The notes beneath the pieces are model-generated. The model did no database searches, was not told where the DNA came from, and saw only the letters and a program-made list of their open reading frames with translations. Below, in pieces: positions 27,868 to 39,372 of a stretch of DNA of 51,849 bases (position 1 is its first letter; every line of letters begins with the position of its first letter). A program made the translations under genes and the position numbers. This stretch comes from Pseudomonadota bacterium (GTDB lineage Bacteria; Pseudomonadota; Gammaproteobacteria; Legionellales; Legionellaceae). The stretch spans positions 1-51,849 of the forward strand of contig JAIUOG010000004.1 of NCBI GenBank assembly GCA_020161725.1. The letters run 5' to 3'.

Positions 27868-28467
27868 ATGGTTCAGTTGGAAGAAAGAGTTAAACATCTT
27901 TTTGGCGCAAGTATAGAAACAAAAATAGCAATGGCAGATAGTCTAAGTCAACAAATTGCTGATGCAGGTCAACGTCTAGTGAATTGTCTATTAAATGATG
28001 GGAAAATACTGGTTTGTGGAAGTGGTGGTTCTGCTGCAAATTGTCTTCATTTTTCGGCGGCTTTAGCCAATCATTTTGAAGTAGAAAGACCTCCTTTACC
28101 GGTTATTGCCTTAACAACAGATATGTCTTTAATTACATCAGTTGCTAGCATGAGCCACTATGATGAGGTTTTTGCAAGACAGATACAGGCGCTAGGTAAT
28201 GAAAGAGATGTTTTATTAGTTTTATCTACCTTTGGCAATACCAACAGCATCTTACATGCAGTTAATGCGGCTAAAGATAGAGGTATTGATACTATCGCTT
28301 TAAATGGACGTGATGGCGGCGTACTTGTAAATCATTTAGGTCCAGAAGATATTGAAATTCGCGTGCAATCAGATAATGCAGCAAGAATCCGAGAAATGCA
28401 CTTATTCATTTTGCATTGTTTTTGTGATCTAATTGATCAGTCATTATTTGGTCAGATGTTAGGGTAG
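27868..28467 (+). CDS. diaA: SIS-domain DnaA initiator-associating protein DiaA
   Basis: 199 residues with a single SIS (sugar isomerase) domain: GKILVCGSGGSAANCLHFSA, VIALTTDMSLITSVASMSHY, DVLLVLSTFGNTNSIL and a C-terminal helix REMHLFILHCFCDLID. DiaA forms tetramers that bind DnaA domain I and promote ordered assembly at oriC. The close relative GmhA (sedoheptulose-7-phosphate isomerase) shares the fold, but the lpoA-yraN neighbourhood favours DiaA. It lies about 11 kb from the origin it would act on. Confidence 0.88.
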   Translation: MVQLEERVKHLFGASIETKIAMADSLSQQIADAGQRLVNCLLNDGKILVCGSGGSAANCLHFSAALANHFEVERPPLPVIALTTDMSLITSVASMSHYDEVFARQIQALGNERDVLLVLSTFGNTNSILHAVNAAKDRGIDTIALNGRDGGVLVNHLGPEDIEIRVQSDNAARIREMHLFILHCFCDLIDQSLFGQMLG

Positions 28468-28470
28468 TTT

Positions 28471-29031
28471 ATGAAATATCGTTTAATTGGTTTTTTGTTG
28501 TTAGGATCTTTGCTTAGTGGTTGCGTTGCAGTAGTTGTTGCCGGTGCTGCAGGTTTAGCTGTTTATGATAGACGAAGTGTAAGAGCAATGGAAAATGACG
28601 CACGTATTTTCCATGTGGTTCATACTGCTATTGTAAAGGATAAGCGCTTTGCAAGTTCACATATTTTAGTCAGTAGTTATAATAATGTCGTTCTATTAGT
28701 AGGGCAAACACCTGCTGCTTCTCTAAAGGTAATTGCTGAAAAAATTGCACAAAAGGCACCTAATGTTAGACGGGTCTATGACGAAATTACTGTAAATTAC
28801 CCTACGGCTCTGTCAGTACGTACGCAAGATAGTTTAATTACAGGCCAAGTTCGAAGCCTTATGCTAACTAAGAAAGGGCTGGAATCAGGCTCAATTCGTG
28901 TTGTTACAGAAAATGGTGTTGTCTATTTAATGGGTATCGTTACCAAAGAGCAATCTCTACTTGCAGTGGATGTAGCAAGGCAAATAAAAGGTGTTAGGAA
29001 GGTTGTTAAGGTATTTCAATATATTGTTTAA
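28471..29031 (+). CDS. BON-domain outer-membrane lipoprotein (DolP/YraP-like), copy 1
   Basis: 186 residues. The lipoprotein signal is MKYRLIGFLLLGSLLSGCVA, with the cysteine at 18. Two BON domains follow: about 45-113 (IVKDKRFASSHILVSSYNNV) and about 120-186 (KGLESGSIRVVTENGVVYLM). DolP binds anionic phospholipid at division sites and supports outer-membrane integrity; its gene normally follows diaA, as here. The stop of diaA is 3 bases upstream of the ATG. DolP identity is supported by synteny; a second BON lipoprotein follows immediately. Confidence 0.88.
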   Translation: MKYRLIGFLLLGSLLSGCVAVVVAGAAGLAVYDRRSVRAMENDARIFHVVHTAIVKDKRFASSHILVSSYNNVVLLVGQTPAASLKVIAEKIAQKAPNVRRVYDEITVNYPTALSVRTQDSLITGQVRSLMLTKKGLESGSIRVVTENGVVYLMGIVTKEQSLLAVDVARQIKGVRKVVKVFQYIV

Positions 29032-29042
29032 AAGATAAGCTT

Positions 29043-29627
29043 ATGCAAAAAGGAAAAACTTTTTTTCTCATCTTAATTTTTTTTAGTTTAACCGGTTGCC
29101 TAGGCGGCGTTTGGACAGGGGCTTCGCTTGTCTATGACAGACATAATGTTTATAAAAAGGCAAATGATTATAAATTATCAATGGAAGTAAATACGGCTTT
29201 ATTTAAGGATAAAAGCCTTAAAGAAGCTGGGGCTTTTATTGATATGGCTGTATTTAATGGCGATCTTTTGTTGGTTGGACATGTTCCTGAGTTAGCACTT
29301 CGAGAAGAAATTATGCGCCGTATTAGTAATATCTCTGGGTTTAGACGTGTTTTTAATCAAATTGATGTGGCTGATTTGCCGAATAACTCGATGAATGATA
29401 GTTGGATTACCACCAAGATTCGTAGTCAAATTTTTGCTGATTCAACAATTGATCCCAATGTCTTTAAAGTCATTACCTCTGATAATATTGTCTATTTAAT
29501 GGGTGATGTGCAGCCTAACCAAGCAACGAAAGTTATTGATATTGCAAGAAATACAGAAGGCGTTGTGCGCGTGGTAAAACTGTTTAAATATTATAATCTT
29601 AGTGAAAAAGCGATGCCTAATGGCTAA
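29043..29627 (+). CDS. BON-domain lipoprotein, copy 2
   Basis: 194 residues with lipoprotein signal MQKGKTFFLILIFFSLTGCL (lipobox LTGC, cysteine 19) and two BON domains. The first contains ALFKDKSLKEAGAFIDMAVF and the second SQIFADSTIDPNVFKVITSD followed by NIVYLMGDVQ. It is a tandem paralog of the preceding gene, 11 bases downstream, clearly diverged in sequence. Both probably sit in the inner leaflet of the outer membrane. Which of the two performs the DolP role cannot be decided from sequence. Confidence 0.85.
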   Translation: MQKGKTFFLILIFFSLTGCLGGVWTGASLVYDRHNVYKKANDYKLSMEVNTALFKDKSLKEAGAFIDMAVFNGDLLLVGHVPELALREEIMRRISNISGFRRVFNQIDVADLPNNSMNDSWITTKIRSQIFADSTIDPNVFKVITSDNIVYLMGDVQPNQATKVIDIARNTEGVVRVVKLFKYYNLSEKAMPNG

Positions 29628-29634
29628 AAAAAAT

Positions 29635-29658
29635 ATGGCCCGACAATATTCGGGCCAT
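29635..29658 (-). terminator. Intrinsic terminator between convergent genes
   Basis: ATGGCCCGA (29635-29643) pairs perfectly with TCGGGCCAT (29650-29658). The A-run at 29626-29633 becomes the U-tract when read on the minus strand, so this is a full terminator for the small minus-strand gene. It may also slow plus-strand transcripts from the BON genes. Confidence 0.85.
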
Positions 29659-29711
29659 CGTGTATTGTTCCAAGCCAGGAAGTGGTTAACCTGGAGGATG
29701 TATTTACTTTA

Positions 29712-29957
29712 TCAATGGATTCGTCCTTTATCCAGTCGTTTACGAATTTTTCTTAATTTAAATGCACGTAAAAGTCCTGTTGATTCACTTTCACTCTCTA
29801 AATTGACATGATTGTTTGAGGTTTGAACAGGGTGCGAGCGGCAATGTTGACGAAAGGGTGTATGATTTTTGTTATGTTTATGACGACATTCTTCGCCATA
29901 ACGACTAAGCATTTTTTCGCGCATGCTTTGAGCGGTACGTTGTTGCTTTTCAGACAT
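29712..29957 (-). CDS. Small basic hypothetical protein
   Basis: 81 residues, not recognised. It is rich in Arg, Lys, His and Ser (MSEKQQRTAQSMREKMLSRY at the start, RAFKLRKIRKRLDKG near the end), with no signal peptide or membrane segment. Support for being real comes from an AAGGA Shine-Dalgarno sequence about 8 bases before the ATG and a strong terminator 54 bases after the stop on the same strand. The high positive charge would suit nucleic-acid or ribosome binding, but that is only a guess. Confidence 0.6.
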   Translation of the reverse strand: MSEKQQRTAQSMREKMLSRYGEECRHKHNKNHTPFRQHCRSHPVQTSNNHVNLESESESTGLLRAFKLRKIRKRLDKGRIH

Positions 29958-30014
29958 ATGGACATCCTTAGCTTAAAGTGACATCTACAAAGGCATGCTG
30001 CTATTTAACGTCCT

Positions 30015-30043
30015 TTGAAATAACAACGGCCCTTACTTAAAAT
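30015..30043 (+). promoter_or_regulatory. Candidate promoter of the ATP synthase operon
   Basis: TTGAAA (30015-30020), a 17-base spacer and TAAAAT (30038-30043) precede atpI by about 140 bases. A TATAAT at 30053-30058 is an alternative -10. Nothing else is evident in 29958-30190. Confidence 0.4.
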
Positions 30044-30190
30044 ATATGCAACTATAATCTAATATTCCAGGATTTATGCGCATAATTTAGTCATTTAAGT
30101 TGTCTTCTAATTAAAAAAAAGGGATTCGGATTGCTTATCCATATTGATTACTTTATAATCCGCGCGAATGAAGATGGGTTACAGTGCGAA

Positions 30191-31406
<1,216 letters not shown>

Positions 31407-31422
31407 CCTTTTTTTAATTTAA

Positions 31423-31719
<297 letters not shown>

Positions 31720-31726
31720 TTTAAGT

Positions 31727-31741
31727 GGGCGCTTTGCGCCC
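31727..31741 (+). terminator. Intra-operon hairpin after atpE (partial terminator or mRNA stabiliser)
   Basis: GGGCGC (31727-31732), loop TTT and GCGCCC (31736-31741) form a compact GC stem followed by TTTCT. It lies between atpE and atpF and could set different amounts of c and b subunits. Confidence 0.55.
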
Positions 31742-31766
31742 TTTCTAACTTTAGGGGAGACTAACC

Positions 31767-32237
31767 TTGGATATTAATTTGACATTGGTCGTACAAATGC
31801 TGGTTTTCGCAGCCTTTGTTTGGTTTACCATGAAATTTGTTTGGCCTCCATTAACCAAAGCATTGGAAGAACGCCAAGCAAAAATAGCTGATGGCCTTGC
31901 ATCCGCAGAACGTGGACGTAAAGAGCTAGAGCTTGCGCAACATCGTGCTAAAGATGAATTGAAGCATGCAAAAGCCCAAGCATCCGAAATTATAGAAAAA
32001 GCTAATCGCCGTGCAACTCAACTCGTTGAAGAAGCGAAAGACGATGCGAAAAAAGAAGCACAAAAGCAAGCAAAAATCGCTGAAGAGCAACTTCTGCAAG
32101 AAGTAAATCGTGCAAAAGATGGCTTACGTAAGCAGGTAGCAACACTTGCTGTAGCTGGCGCAGAGAAGATACTTGAAAAAGAAATTGATGCCAAAGCAAA
32201 CAGCCACTTGCTTGATAAATTGATTGAAGAGATTTGA
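31767..32237 (+). CDS. atpF: F0F1 ATP synthase subunit b
   Basis: 156 residues. One N-terminal membrane helix ([20 protein letters not shown]) is followed by a long Ala/Lys/Glu-rich coiled coil (about 30-140), the peripheral stalk that holds F1 static. The start codon is a TTG at 31767 with AGGGGAG about 8 bases upstream; this gives the standard [11 protein letters not shown]-terminus, and no better ATG exists. The weak start may limit synthesis relative to subunit c. One base separates its stop from the atpH ATG. Confidence 0.95.
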   Translation: MDINLTLVVQMLVFAAFVWFTMKFVWPPLTKALEERQAKIADGLASAERGRKELELAQHRAKDELKHAKAQASEIIEKANRRATQLVEEAKDDAKKEAQKQAKIAEEQLLQEVNRAKDGLRKQVATLAVAGAEKILEKEIDAKANSHLLDKLIEEI

Positions 32238-32238
32238 T

Positions 32239-32784
32239 ATGGCAGATAGCACAACAATAGCTAGACCCTATGCAAAAGCAATCTTTGAGCATGCTCTAGA
32301 TGCAAATAAATTGTCTGTTTGGTCTGAGATTTTACATAATCTTTCTATGGCAATTTCAGATAAAAAATTAGCACAATTTATTTCTAATCCTTCTGTAACT
32401 AAAGAGCAACAAATCGAGCTATTAATGGCTTTATTTGATAAGCCTAATTTTGCAGAGAAAGAAACAGCTCAAAATTTTATAGCCTTATTAGTTAAAAACA
32501 AACGCTTAATGAGCCTACCAACTATCCAGATTCTTTTTGAAATTCACCGAGCTGAACAAGAAAAAACCTTGGAAGTAGACGTGGTAAGTTACTCAGAGCT
32601 TAATAAGGCTCAGCAAGAGGCTTTAATCAGCAAGCTTAGTAAAAAACTAAAGCGCCAAGTCAATTTAAATCTCAAAATAGATGAGGATTTACTCGGTGGT
32701 GCTGTTATTCATGCTGGCGATTTAGTCATCGATGGTTCATTACGTGGCCGTTTACAGAAGCTAAATGCTGAGTTGGCTGCCTAA
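32239..32784 (+). CDS. atpH: F0F1 ATP synthase subunit delta
   Basis: 181 residues from the ATG at 32239. The protein begins MADSTTIARPYAKAIFEHAL, the universal delta start (xxARPYAKAxFE). It ends with DEDLLGGAVIHAGDLVIDGS, the C-terminal signature. Delta joins the top of F1 to the b-subunit stalk. It is packed between atpF and atpA with minimal spacing. Confidence 0.96.
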   Translation: MADSTTIARPYAKAIFEHALDANKLSVWSEILHNLSMAISDKKLAQFISNPSVTKEQQIELLMALFDKPNFAEKETAQNFIALLVKNKRLMSLPTIQILFEIHRAEQEKTLEVDVVSYSELNKAQQEALISKLSKKLKRQVNLNLKIDEDLLGGAVIHAGDLVIDGSLRGRLQKLNAELAA

Positions 32785-32801
32785 TATAGAGGATAGATTT
32801 C

Positions 32802-34355
32802 ATGACAGAACAAGTAGCTTTAAACCCATCTGAAATTTCTGAATTACTTAAGAAAAAAATAGAAAAATTTCAGGTTGCTTCAGAAGCAAGAAACGTTGGT
32901 ACCGTTGTAAGCTCTAAAGATGGTATCGTACGTATACATGGCATCGCCGATGCGATGCAAGGTGAAATGTTAGAGTTTGAAAATAGCACTTATGGTTTGG
33001 CTCTTAACTTAGAGCGTGATTCTGTAGGTGCAGTAATTTTAGGTGACTATTCTAATCTTTCTGAGGGCCAACAAGTAAAATGTACCGGTCGTATTTTAGA
33101 GGTACCTGTTGGCAGAGGCCTATTAGGTCGTGTTGTTGATGCCTTGGGTAACCCTATTGATGGCAAAGGGCCAATTGACGCAGAAAGAATGTCGCCAATT
33201 GAAAAAGTAGCTCCTGGTGTAATTGCACGTCAATCAGTTGATCAACCAGTTCAAACAGGTCTTAAAGCTGTTGATGCAATGATTCCTGTTGGCCGTGGTC
33301 AGCGTGAGTTAATTATTGGTGACCGCCAAACTGGTAAAACTGCGATTGCGCTTGATGCAATTATCAACCAAAAAGGTACTGGCGTTAAATGTATCTACGT
33401 TGCGATTGGTCAGAAGGCATCTTCTGTTGCAGCAATAGTAAGAAAATTAGAAGAAAACGGTGCGCTTGAGCATACAATCGTTGTTGTTGCTGGGGCTGCA
33501 GATTCCGCGGCTATGCAATTTATTGCACCTTATTCTGGTTGTTCTATGGGTGAATACTTCATGGAGCAAGGTGAGGATGCGCTGATTGTTTATGATGATT
33601 TAACTAAACAAGCATGGGCATATCGTCAAATTTCATTGTTACTTCGTCGTCCTCCTGGGCGTGAAGCTTACCCTGGGGATATTTTCTATTTACATTCACG
33701 CCTATTAGAGCGTGCAGCGCGTATTAACGCAGCTGAAGTTGAGAAATTAACTCAAGGTAAAGTAACAGGGAAAACTGGTTCTTTAACGGCTCTTCCCATT
33801 ATTGAAACTCAAGCCGGTGACGTATCTGCTTTCGTACCAACTAACGTAATTTCGATTACTGATGGTCAGATCTTCCTTGATGTTGATTTATTTAACTCAG
33901 GCGTACGTCCTGCGATTAACTCAGGTCTATCTGTATCACGCGTAGGTGGTGCTGCACAAACTAAAATTATGAAAAAACTAGGTGGTGGTACTCGTCTAGC
34001 ACTTGCGCAGTTCCGTGAATTAGAAGCGTTCTCTCAGTTTGCTTCTGACTTGGACGATGCGACTCGTAAGCAGTTAGAGCGTGGTCAACGTATTACTGAG
34101 CTAATGAAGCAAAAGCAATACTCACCACTTTCAGTAGCAGAAATGGCGATTTCTCTTTTTGTAGTAGAAAAAGGCTATTTAGATGATGTTCCTGTATCAG
34201 AAGTTAGTGCTTTTGAGCGCTCTTTACATGATTACATGCACGCATCTTATGCAAACCTTTTACACAAAATTAATGAGACTGGTAACTATGATAACGAAAT
34301 AGAAGGCCAACTCAAAGCTGCTGTAGAAGAATTTAAGAGAAGCGGCAGTTGGTAA
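32802..34355 (+). CDS. atpA: F0F1 ATP synthase subunit alpha
   Basis: 517 residues. Walker A is [15 protein letters not shown] (about 169-183), Walker B is [12 protein letters not shown], and the conserved [20 protein letters not shown] plus [14 protein letters not shown] are present. Alpha carries the non-catalytic nucleotide sites and the arginine finger. The stop codon is embedded in a small hairpin followed by a U-run (34346-34367), unusual within an operon that must read through to atpG. Confidence 0.98.
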   Translation: MTEQVALNPSEISELLKKKIEKFQVASEARNVGTVVSSKDGIVRIHGIADAMQGEMLEFENSTYGLALNLERDSVGAVILGDYSNLSEGQQVKCTGRILEVPVGRGLLGRVVDALGNPIDGKGPIDAERMSPIEKVAPGVIARQSVDQPVQTGLKAVDAMIPVGRGQRELIIGDRQTGKTAIALDAIINQKGTGVKCIYVAIGQKASSVAAIVRKLEENGALEHTIVVVAGAADSAAMQFIAPYSGCSMGEYFMEQGEDALIVYDDLTKQAWAYRQISLLLRRPPGREAYPGDIFYLHSRLLERAARINAAEVEKLTQGKVTGKTGSLTALPIIETQAGDVSAFVPTNVISITDGQIFLDVDLFNSGVRPAINSGLSVSRVGGAAQTKIMKKLGGGTRLALAQFRELEAFSQFASDLDDATRKQLERGQRITELMKQKQYSPLSVAEMAISLFVVEKGYLDDVPVSEVSAFERSLHDYMHASYANLLHKINETGNYDNEIEGQLKAAVEEFKRSGSW

Positions 34356-34367
34356 GCAACTGTTTTT
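34346..34367 (+). terminator. Attenuator-like hairpin at the end of atpA
   Basis: CAGTTG (34346-34351) pairs with CAACTG (34357-34362) around a 5-base loop that contains the atpA stop, and TTTTTCTT follows. It has the form of a weak intrinsic terminator, but translating ribosomes at the stop codon would hinder its folding. Confidence 0.5.
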
Positions 34368-34432
34368 CTTCTAAGTTTAATTAATTATGCAGGCAAGCGT
34401 TTCTTGTCTGCTAATAATAGGCGAAGCGAGAT

Positions 34433-35299
34433 ATGGCTGGAGCAAAAGAAATTCGTTCGAAAATTGCGAGTATTAAAAACACGCAAAAAATTACAAGAGC
34501 GATGGAAATGGTCGCTGCAAGTAAAATGCGAAAAACGCAGGATAGAATGCGCGCATCTAAGCCTTATGCTACAAAAATTTATAATGTAGTAAAGCATGTT
34601 GCCCGCGCAACCTCTGAATATAGACATCCTTTTATGTCAGAGCGTCCAGTAAAACGTGTCGGTATTATTGTGGTTACTTCTGATAGAGGTCTTTGTGGTG
34701 GATTGAATGCAAACCTACTACGCGAAACTCTCAAAGTAATGAAACAATGGCAACAAGAAGGTAAAGAGATTGCTCTTGGCGTTGTAGGTCGTAAAGGCCA
34801 GGCGTTCTTTAAACGTGTTGGTGGTCAAGCAATTGCGAGTGTCGATAATTTAGGTGATAAGCCAAGCATCAAAGATCTTTTTGGTATTGTTAAAACAATG
34901 CTAGATGCTTTTGATAACGGTGAAATTGATGCTTTACATGTGGTTTATAATGAATTCGTTAATACAATGACACAGAAACCAACTGTAAAACAGCTTCTTC
35001 CTCTACCTCTTGCTGAAGAGGATAGTAAAGAGATGGGGCATCATTGGGATTACATTTATGAGCCAGATGCAAAAGAGCTTTTAGATGTTCTCCTTGAGCG
35101 TTATATAGAGCAACAGGTCTATCAATCAGTAGTTGAAAACATTGCCTGCGAACAAGCAGCCAAGATGATAGCCATGAAAAGTGCGACTGATAATGCAGGT
35201 GGTTTAATCAAAGAATTTCAATTGGCTTATAACAAAGCCCGACAAGCAGCTATTACCCAAGAGTTGGCTGAAATTGTCGGTGGTGCAGATGCTATTTAA
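34433..35299 (+). CDS. atpG: F0F1 ATP synthase subunit gamma
   Basis: 288 residues. The N-terminal helix is [20 protein letters not shown] followed by [29 protein letters not shown] lies in the middle. The C-terminal helix [20 protein letters not shown], continuing with [16 protein letters not shown], is the rotor shaft inserted in the alpha-beta hexamer. All family signatures are present. It lies 77 bases after atpA, the largest gap inside the F1 part of the operon. Confidence 0.98.
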   Translation: MAGAKEIRSKIASIKNTQKITRAMEMVAASKMRKTQDRMRASKPYATKIYNVVKHVARATSEYRHPFMSERPVKRVGIIVVTSDRGLCGGLNANLLRETLKVMKQWQQEGKEIALGVVGRKGQAFFKRVGGQAIASVDNLGDKPSIKDLFGIVKTMLDAFDNGEIDALHVVYNEFVNTMTQKPTVKQLLPLPLAEEDSKEMGHHWDYIYEPDAKELLDVLLERYIEQQVYQSVVENIACEQAAKMIAMKSATDNAGGLIKEFQLAYNKARQAAITQELAEIVGGADAI

Positions 35300-36712
<1,413 letters not shown>

Positions 36713-36726
36713 GGCAGGTAGATAAT

Positions 36727-37149
36727 ATGGCAATAACAACACATCTAGATATAGTAAGTGCTGAGCAAGAAATTTTTTCTGGCCCAGTCGAGATGGTTGT
36801 GGCTAGTGGTGAGCTTGGCGAAATAGGTGTTGTGCCTGGCCATGCGCCCCTACTGACTCTTTTAAAGCCAGGCGATATTCGTATTACCTTGCCTGGCGGT
36901 AAGCAAGAAATTTTTTATGTGTCAGGTGGCATGCTTGAAGTGCAGCCTCGCTATGTAACTGTCCTTGCTGACGTTGTTGAAAGAGCAGATGATTTAGACG
37001 AAGCAGAAGCTTTGGCCGCGAAGGCTAGAGCTGAAGAAGCTATTGCTAATAAAGGTGGAGAAATTGATTATTCAGTTGCGACTGCCGAGTTAGCACGAGC
37101 TGTAGCTCAAATCAGAGCCATTCAAAAAGCACGAAAAAACATGAAGTAA
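36727..37149 (+). CDS. atpC: F0F1 ATP synthase subunit epsilon
   Basis: 140 residues from the ATG at 36727: [20 protein letters not shown], then [20 protein letters not shown] in the N-terminal beta sandwich, and a C-terminal helical pair ([20 protein letters not shown]). Epsilon connects the gamma shaft to the c-ring and can inhibit ATP hydrolysis. An upstream in-frame ATG (36709) overlaps the atpD stop and is less likely. The operon ends after this gene at a strong terminator. Confidence 0.96.
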   Translation: MAITTHLDIVSAEQEIFSGPVEMVVASGELGEIGVVPGHAPLLTLLKPGDIRITLPGGKQEIFYVSGGMLEVQPRYVTVLADVVERADDLDEAEALAAKARAEEAIANKGGEIDYSVATAELARAVAQIRAIQKARKNMK

Positions 37150-37163
37150 AAATTTAATAGATT

Positions 37164-37192
37164 AAAAAACCCATTTTTTAATGGGTTTTTTT
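37164..37192 (+). terminator. Intrinsic terminator of the ATP synthase operon
   Basis: AAAAAACCCA, loop TTTTTTAA and TGGGTTTTTT form a symmetric stem with U-runs in both directions, 15 bases after the atpC stop. Confidence 0.92.
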
Positions 37193-37261
37193 ATTTGTGC
37201 AATAGAAAAATAGTAAATTTATAATGCCAAAAATGATAGCTCTATTAAGGAGGTTAGAAAT

Positions 37262-37921
37262 ATGGAACAAGAATTCTGGCTTAATAAATGGCAGCAAAAC
37301 GATATAAACTTCAATCAAACTAAACCTAATAAATATTTACAGCAATTTATAGATGCACTTAATTTAGAAAAAGGAGCAACCCTCTTTGTGCCCCTATGTG
37401 GGAAAAGTATCGATATGCTTTGGCTGCGAGAGCAAGGATACAGAATTATCGGTGTTGAATTAAGTGAAAAAGCTTGCCAAGATTTTTTTATAGAACATGG
37501 AATCGATTTTAGACTTAGCAAAGTTCAGGATTTTCAATCTTATGAGGCAGAGGGTATTCAATTATTAGCAGGTGATTTTTTTAAATTAACAGCTAATTAT
37601 TTAAAAAATGCAAAAGCAGTTTACGATAGAGCTGCCCTAATTGCCCTGCCTGCCCAATTAAGGCAGACTTATGTTCAGCACTTACAATCTTTATTAAATA
37701 TTAGTATGCCTATCCTTTTAATTACGGCAAGTTTTAATCAAGAAGAAATGCCGGGGCCTCCTTTCTCTCTATCAAAGTCTGATATAGATAAATTATTTTC
37801 AGACTATTTTGAAATAAGATCTTTATACTCTGGAGAGGCTGAAAATATTCCTAGTCATCTACTAAAACGTGGTTTAACAGAAGCCAAGGATAAAATTTAC
37901 CTTATTAATACTAAGTATTAA
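37262..37921 (+). CDS. tpm: Thiopurine S-methyltransferase family protein
   Basis: 219 residues of the TPMT family. The N-terminus EFWLNKWQQNDINFNQTKPN has the W-x-x-x-W pattern. The SAM-binding region is LFVPLCGKSIDMLWLREQGY followed by IIGVELSEKACQDFF. The later VYDRAALIALPAQLRQTYVQ is also diagnostic. Bacterial members methylate thiopurines or inorganic selenium and tellurium species. It stands alone with AAGGAGGT upstream of its ATG. Its stop overlaps the end of a small convergent frame by 4 bases. Confidence 0.93.
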   Translation: MEQEFWLNKWQQNDINFNQTKPNKYLQQFIDALNLEKGATLFVPLCGKSIDMLWLREQGYRIIGVELSEKACQDFFIEHGIDFRLSKVQDFQSYEAEGIQLLAGDFFKLTANYLKNAKAVYDRAALIALPAQLRQTYVQHLQSLLNISMPILLITASFNQEEMPGPPFSLSKSDIDKLFSDYFEIRSLYSGEAENIPSHLLKRGLTEAKDKIYLINTKY

Positions 37922-38121
37922 GGTTTTTTAGTAAATTCAATGCAAGTTTTTTCTACTTTAGCACCTATTTTTTGGGCGAGATGAAAAATTACTTTATCAG
38001 GTAATTGCTGGTCATTCTTAAGTAGGAGCATAGTGCAAATGGCTGAAAATTTAGCAAGTGCATGGCAATTAAACTGGTTTTTTGAGTATTTAAAAAATCG
38101 ATGCTGCTTGGGATCGGACAT
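37918..38121 (-). CDS. Small hypothetical protein
   Basis: 67 residues, not recognised (begins MSDPKQHRFFKYSKNQFNCH, ends KVEKTCIEFTKKP). It has no signal peptide and is moderately basic with three cysteines. It is convergent with the thiopurine methyltransferase gene, their stops overlapping. No clear Shine-Dalgarno sequence precedes the ATG, so it could be a chance frame. Confidence 0.4.
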   Translation of the reverse strand: MSDPKQHRFFKYSKNQFNCHALAKFSAICTMLLLKNDQQLPDKVIFHLAQKIGAKVEKTCIEFTKKP

Positions 38122-38228
38122 AGTAATAAACTAAATATTTTAACAAATAAACAAAAAAGTTTACTATATTGAAACGCTAGATAAAACGTCTATTGCTAGG
38201 TTTTTTTAAAACTCATTATAGGTTGCTG

Positions 38229-39281
38229 ATGAATAAGGACATTTTTCAATATAAAAAAAGAGGGACTCTTTTTATATTATTATTTTCTTTTACCTATCTT
38301 TATACTAAATTAACAGCCCAGGTCACTAATCTTCCCTTTGAAGGTTTAATTCATTTTTCGGTTCCTTTACCCTATAACCAACGTGTATTAGTGCCCCTAA
38401 CTGCGAGGCTAATAACTTATTTAAGCCCACTTCAGCTCAATCATATATTTTTTCTGATTGCTCTTATTTTCTTTTGTTTAACTTATCTTTGCTTAGTTAA
38501 ATTAATGCAAATGGCTTACAGTAAAAAGCAAGCTCAATTATTGGCAGCCTTGTTTATTCTTTTATTGCCACTTTGCTTGGTTATCAATTATCGCTATAGC
38601 TGGGGAGGGGAAGCTGCTGTATTTCATCCTTATGATGCAGCAACTTTCTTTTTCATGACCCTGGGTTTTTATTTATGCTTAAAACAAAAATGGCTTTATT
38701 TTTTCATTAATTTATTTTTTGCAACCTTAAACCGTGAAAGTAGTTTTTTACTTATTTTATTAATTCCCTGTCTTAATTACAAAGAAATGAAAGGCAATTA
38801 TAGGTTGCTATTTTTTGCCATTTTTCTTTATGCCTTAACAAGATATTTAATTTTTTATTGTCTTCCTAATCATGATGGTTCTTTTATTGAATTTAATATG
38901 CAACAAGGAGAGCAAAGTCATTTTGCAATGAATATGCAATGGCTTTTTTTGAAAGAGAATATCTTTTTATGCAGCTTTTCATTTCTCTTTTTACCTTTAA
39001 TCTGGTTTTGCCTATGCGATTATATTCCACCCCAATACCGGCCAATTCGCTATATTTCCCTCTTTTATTTTCTTTTGTTAATTTTTGTTGGCAATATAAC
39101 GGAAGCGAGAATTTTTATTGAGATAATCGTGCTGCTTTATTTTCCTGCCTGTCTTGCAATTTCTAATTGGTTAAATGGGAATTATTACCAATTTAAACCT
39201 TCTTTATGCACTTTTATCGATAGGTATGCCATAATTTTTGTTCTTTCACTGTTTTTTGTCCTAGCGGCATTTCTTTTTTAG
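38229..39281 (+). CDS. Polytopic membrane protein with NRESS motif, possibly GT-C-like
   Basis: 350 residues from the ATG at 38229 (a TTG at 38193 is a weaker alternative), with about nine hydrophobic helices. Notable motifs are PYNQRVLVPLTAR in an early loop and FATLNRESSFLLILLI in the middle. Similar YQxRVLxP and NRExS motifs recur in uncharacterised integral membrane proteins that resemble polyprenyl-linked glycosyltransferases, but the Asp pair of GT-C enzymes is not obvious. No neighbour suggests a pathway. The function is therefore unknown; a lipid-linked sugar role is only a suggestion. Confidence 0.7.
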   Translation: MNKDIFQYKKRGTLFILLFSFTYLYTKLTAQVTNLPFEGLIHFSVPLPYNQRVLVPLTARLITYLSPLQLNHIFFLIALIFFCLTYLCLVKLMQMAYSKKQAQLLAALFILLLPLCLVINYRYSWGGEAAVFHPYDAATFFFMTLGFYLCLKQKWLYFFINLFFATLNRESSFLLILLIPCLNYKEMKGNYRLLFFAIFLYALTRYLIFYCLPNHDGSFIEFNMQQGEQSHFAMNMQWLFLKENIFLCSFSFLFLPLIWFCLCDYIPPQYRPIRYISLFYFLLLIFVGNITEARIFIEIIVLLYFPACLAISNWLNGNYYQFKPSLCTFIDRYAIIFVLSLFFVLAAFLF

Positions 39282-39372
39282 TCGCTAATTTGACCTCTTT
39301 AGCTCGATTGGCTGTATAGTCAGTCTCGATAATGTTAAAATAGTTTAAAATTAATAAACCCCCTCTTATCCC

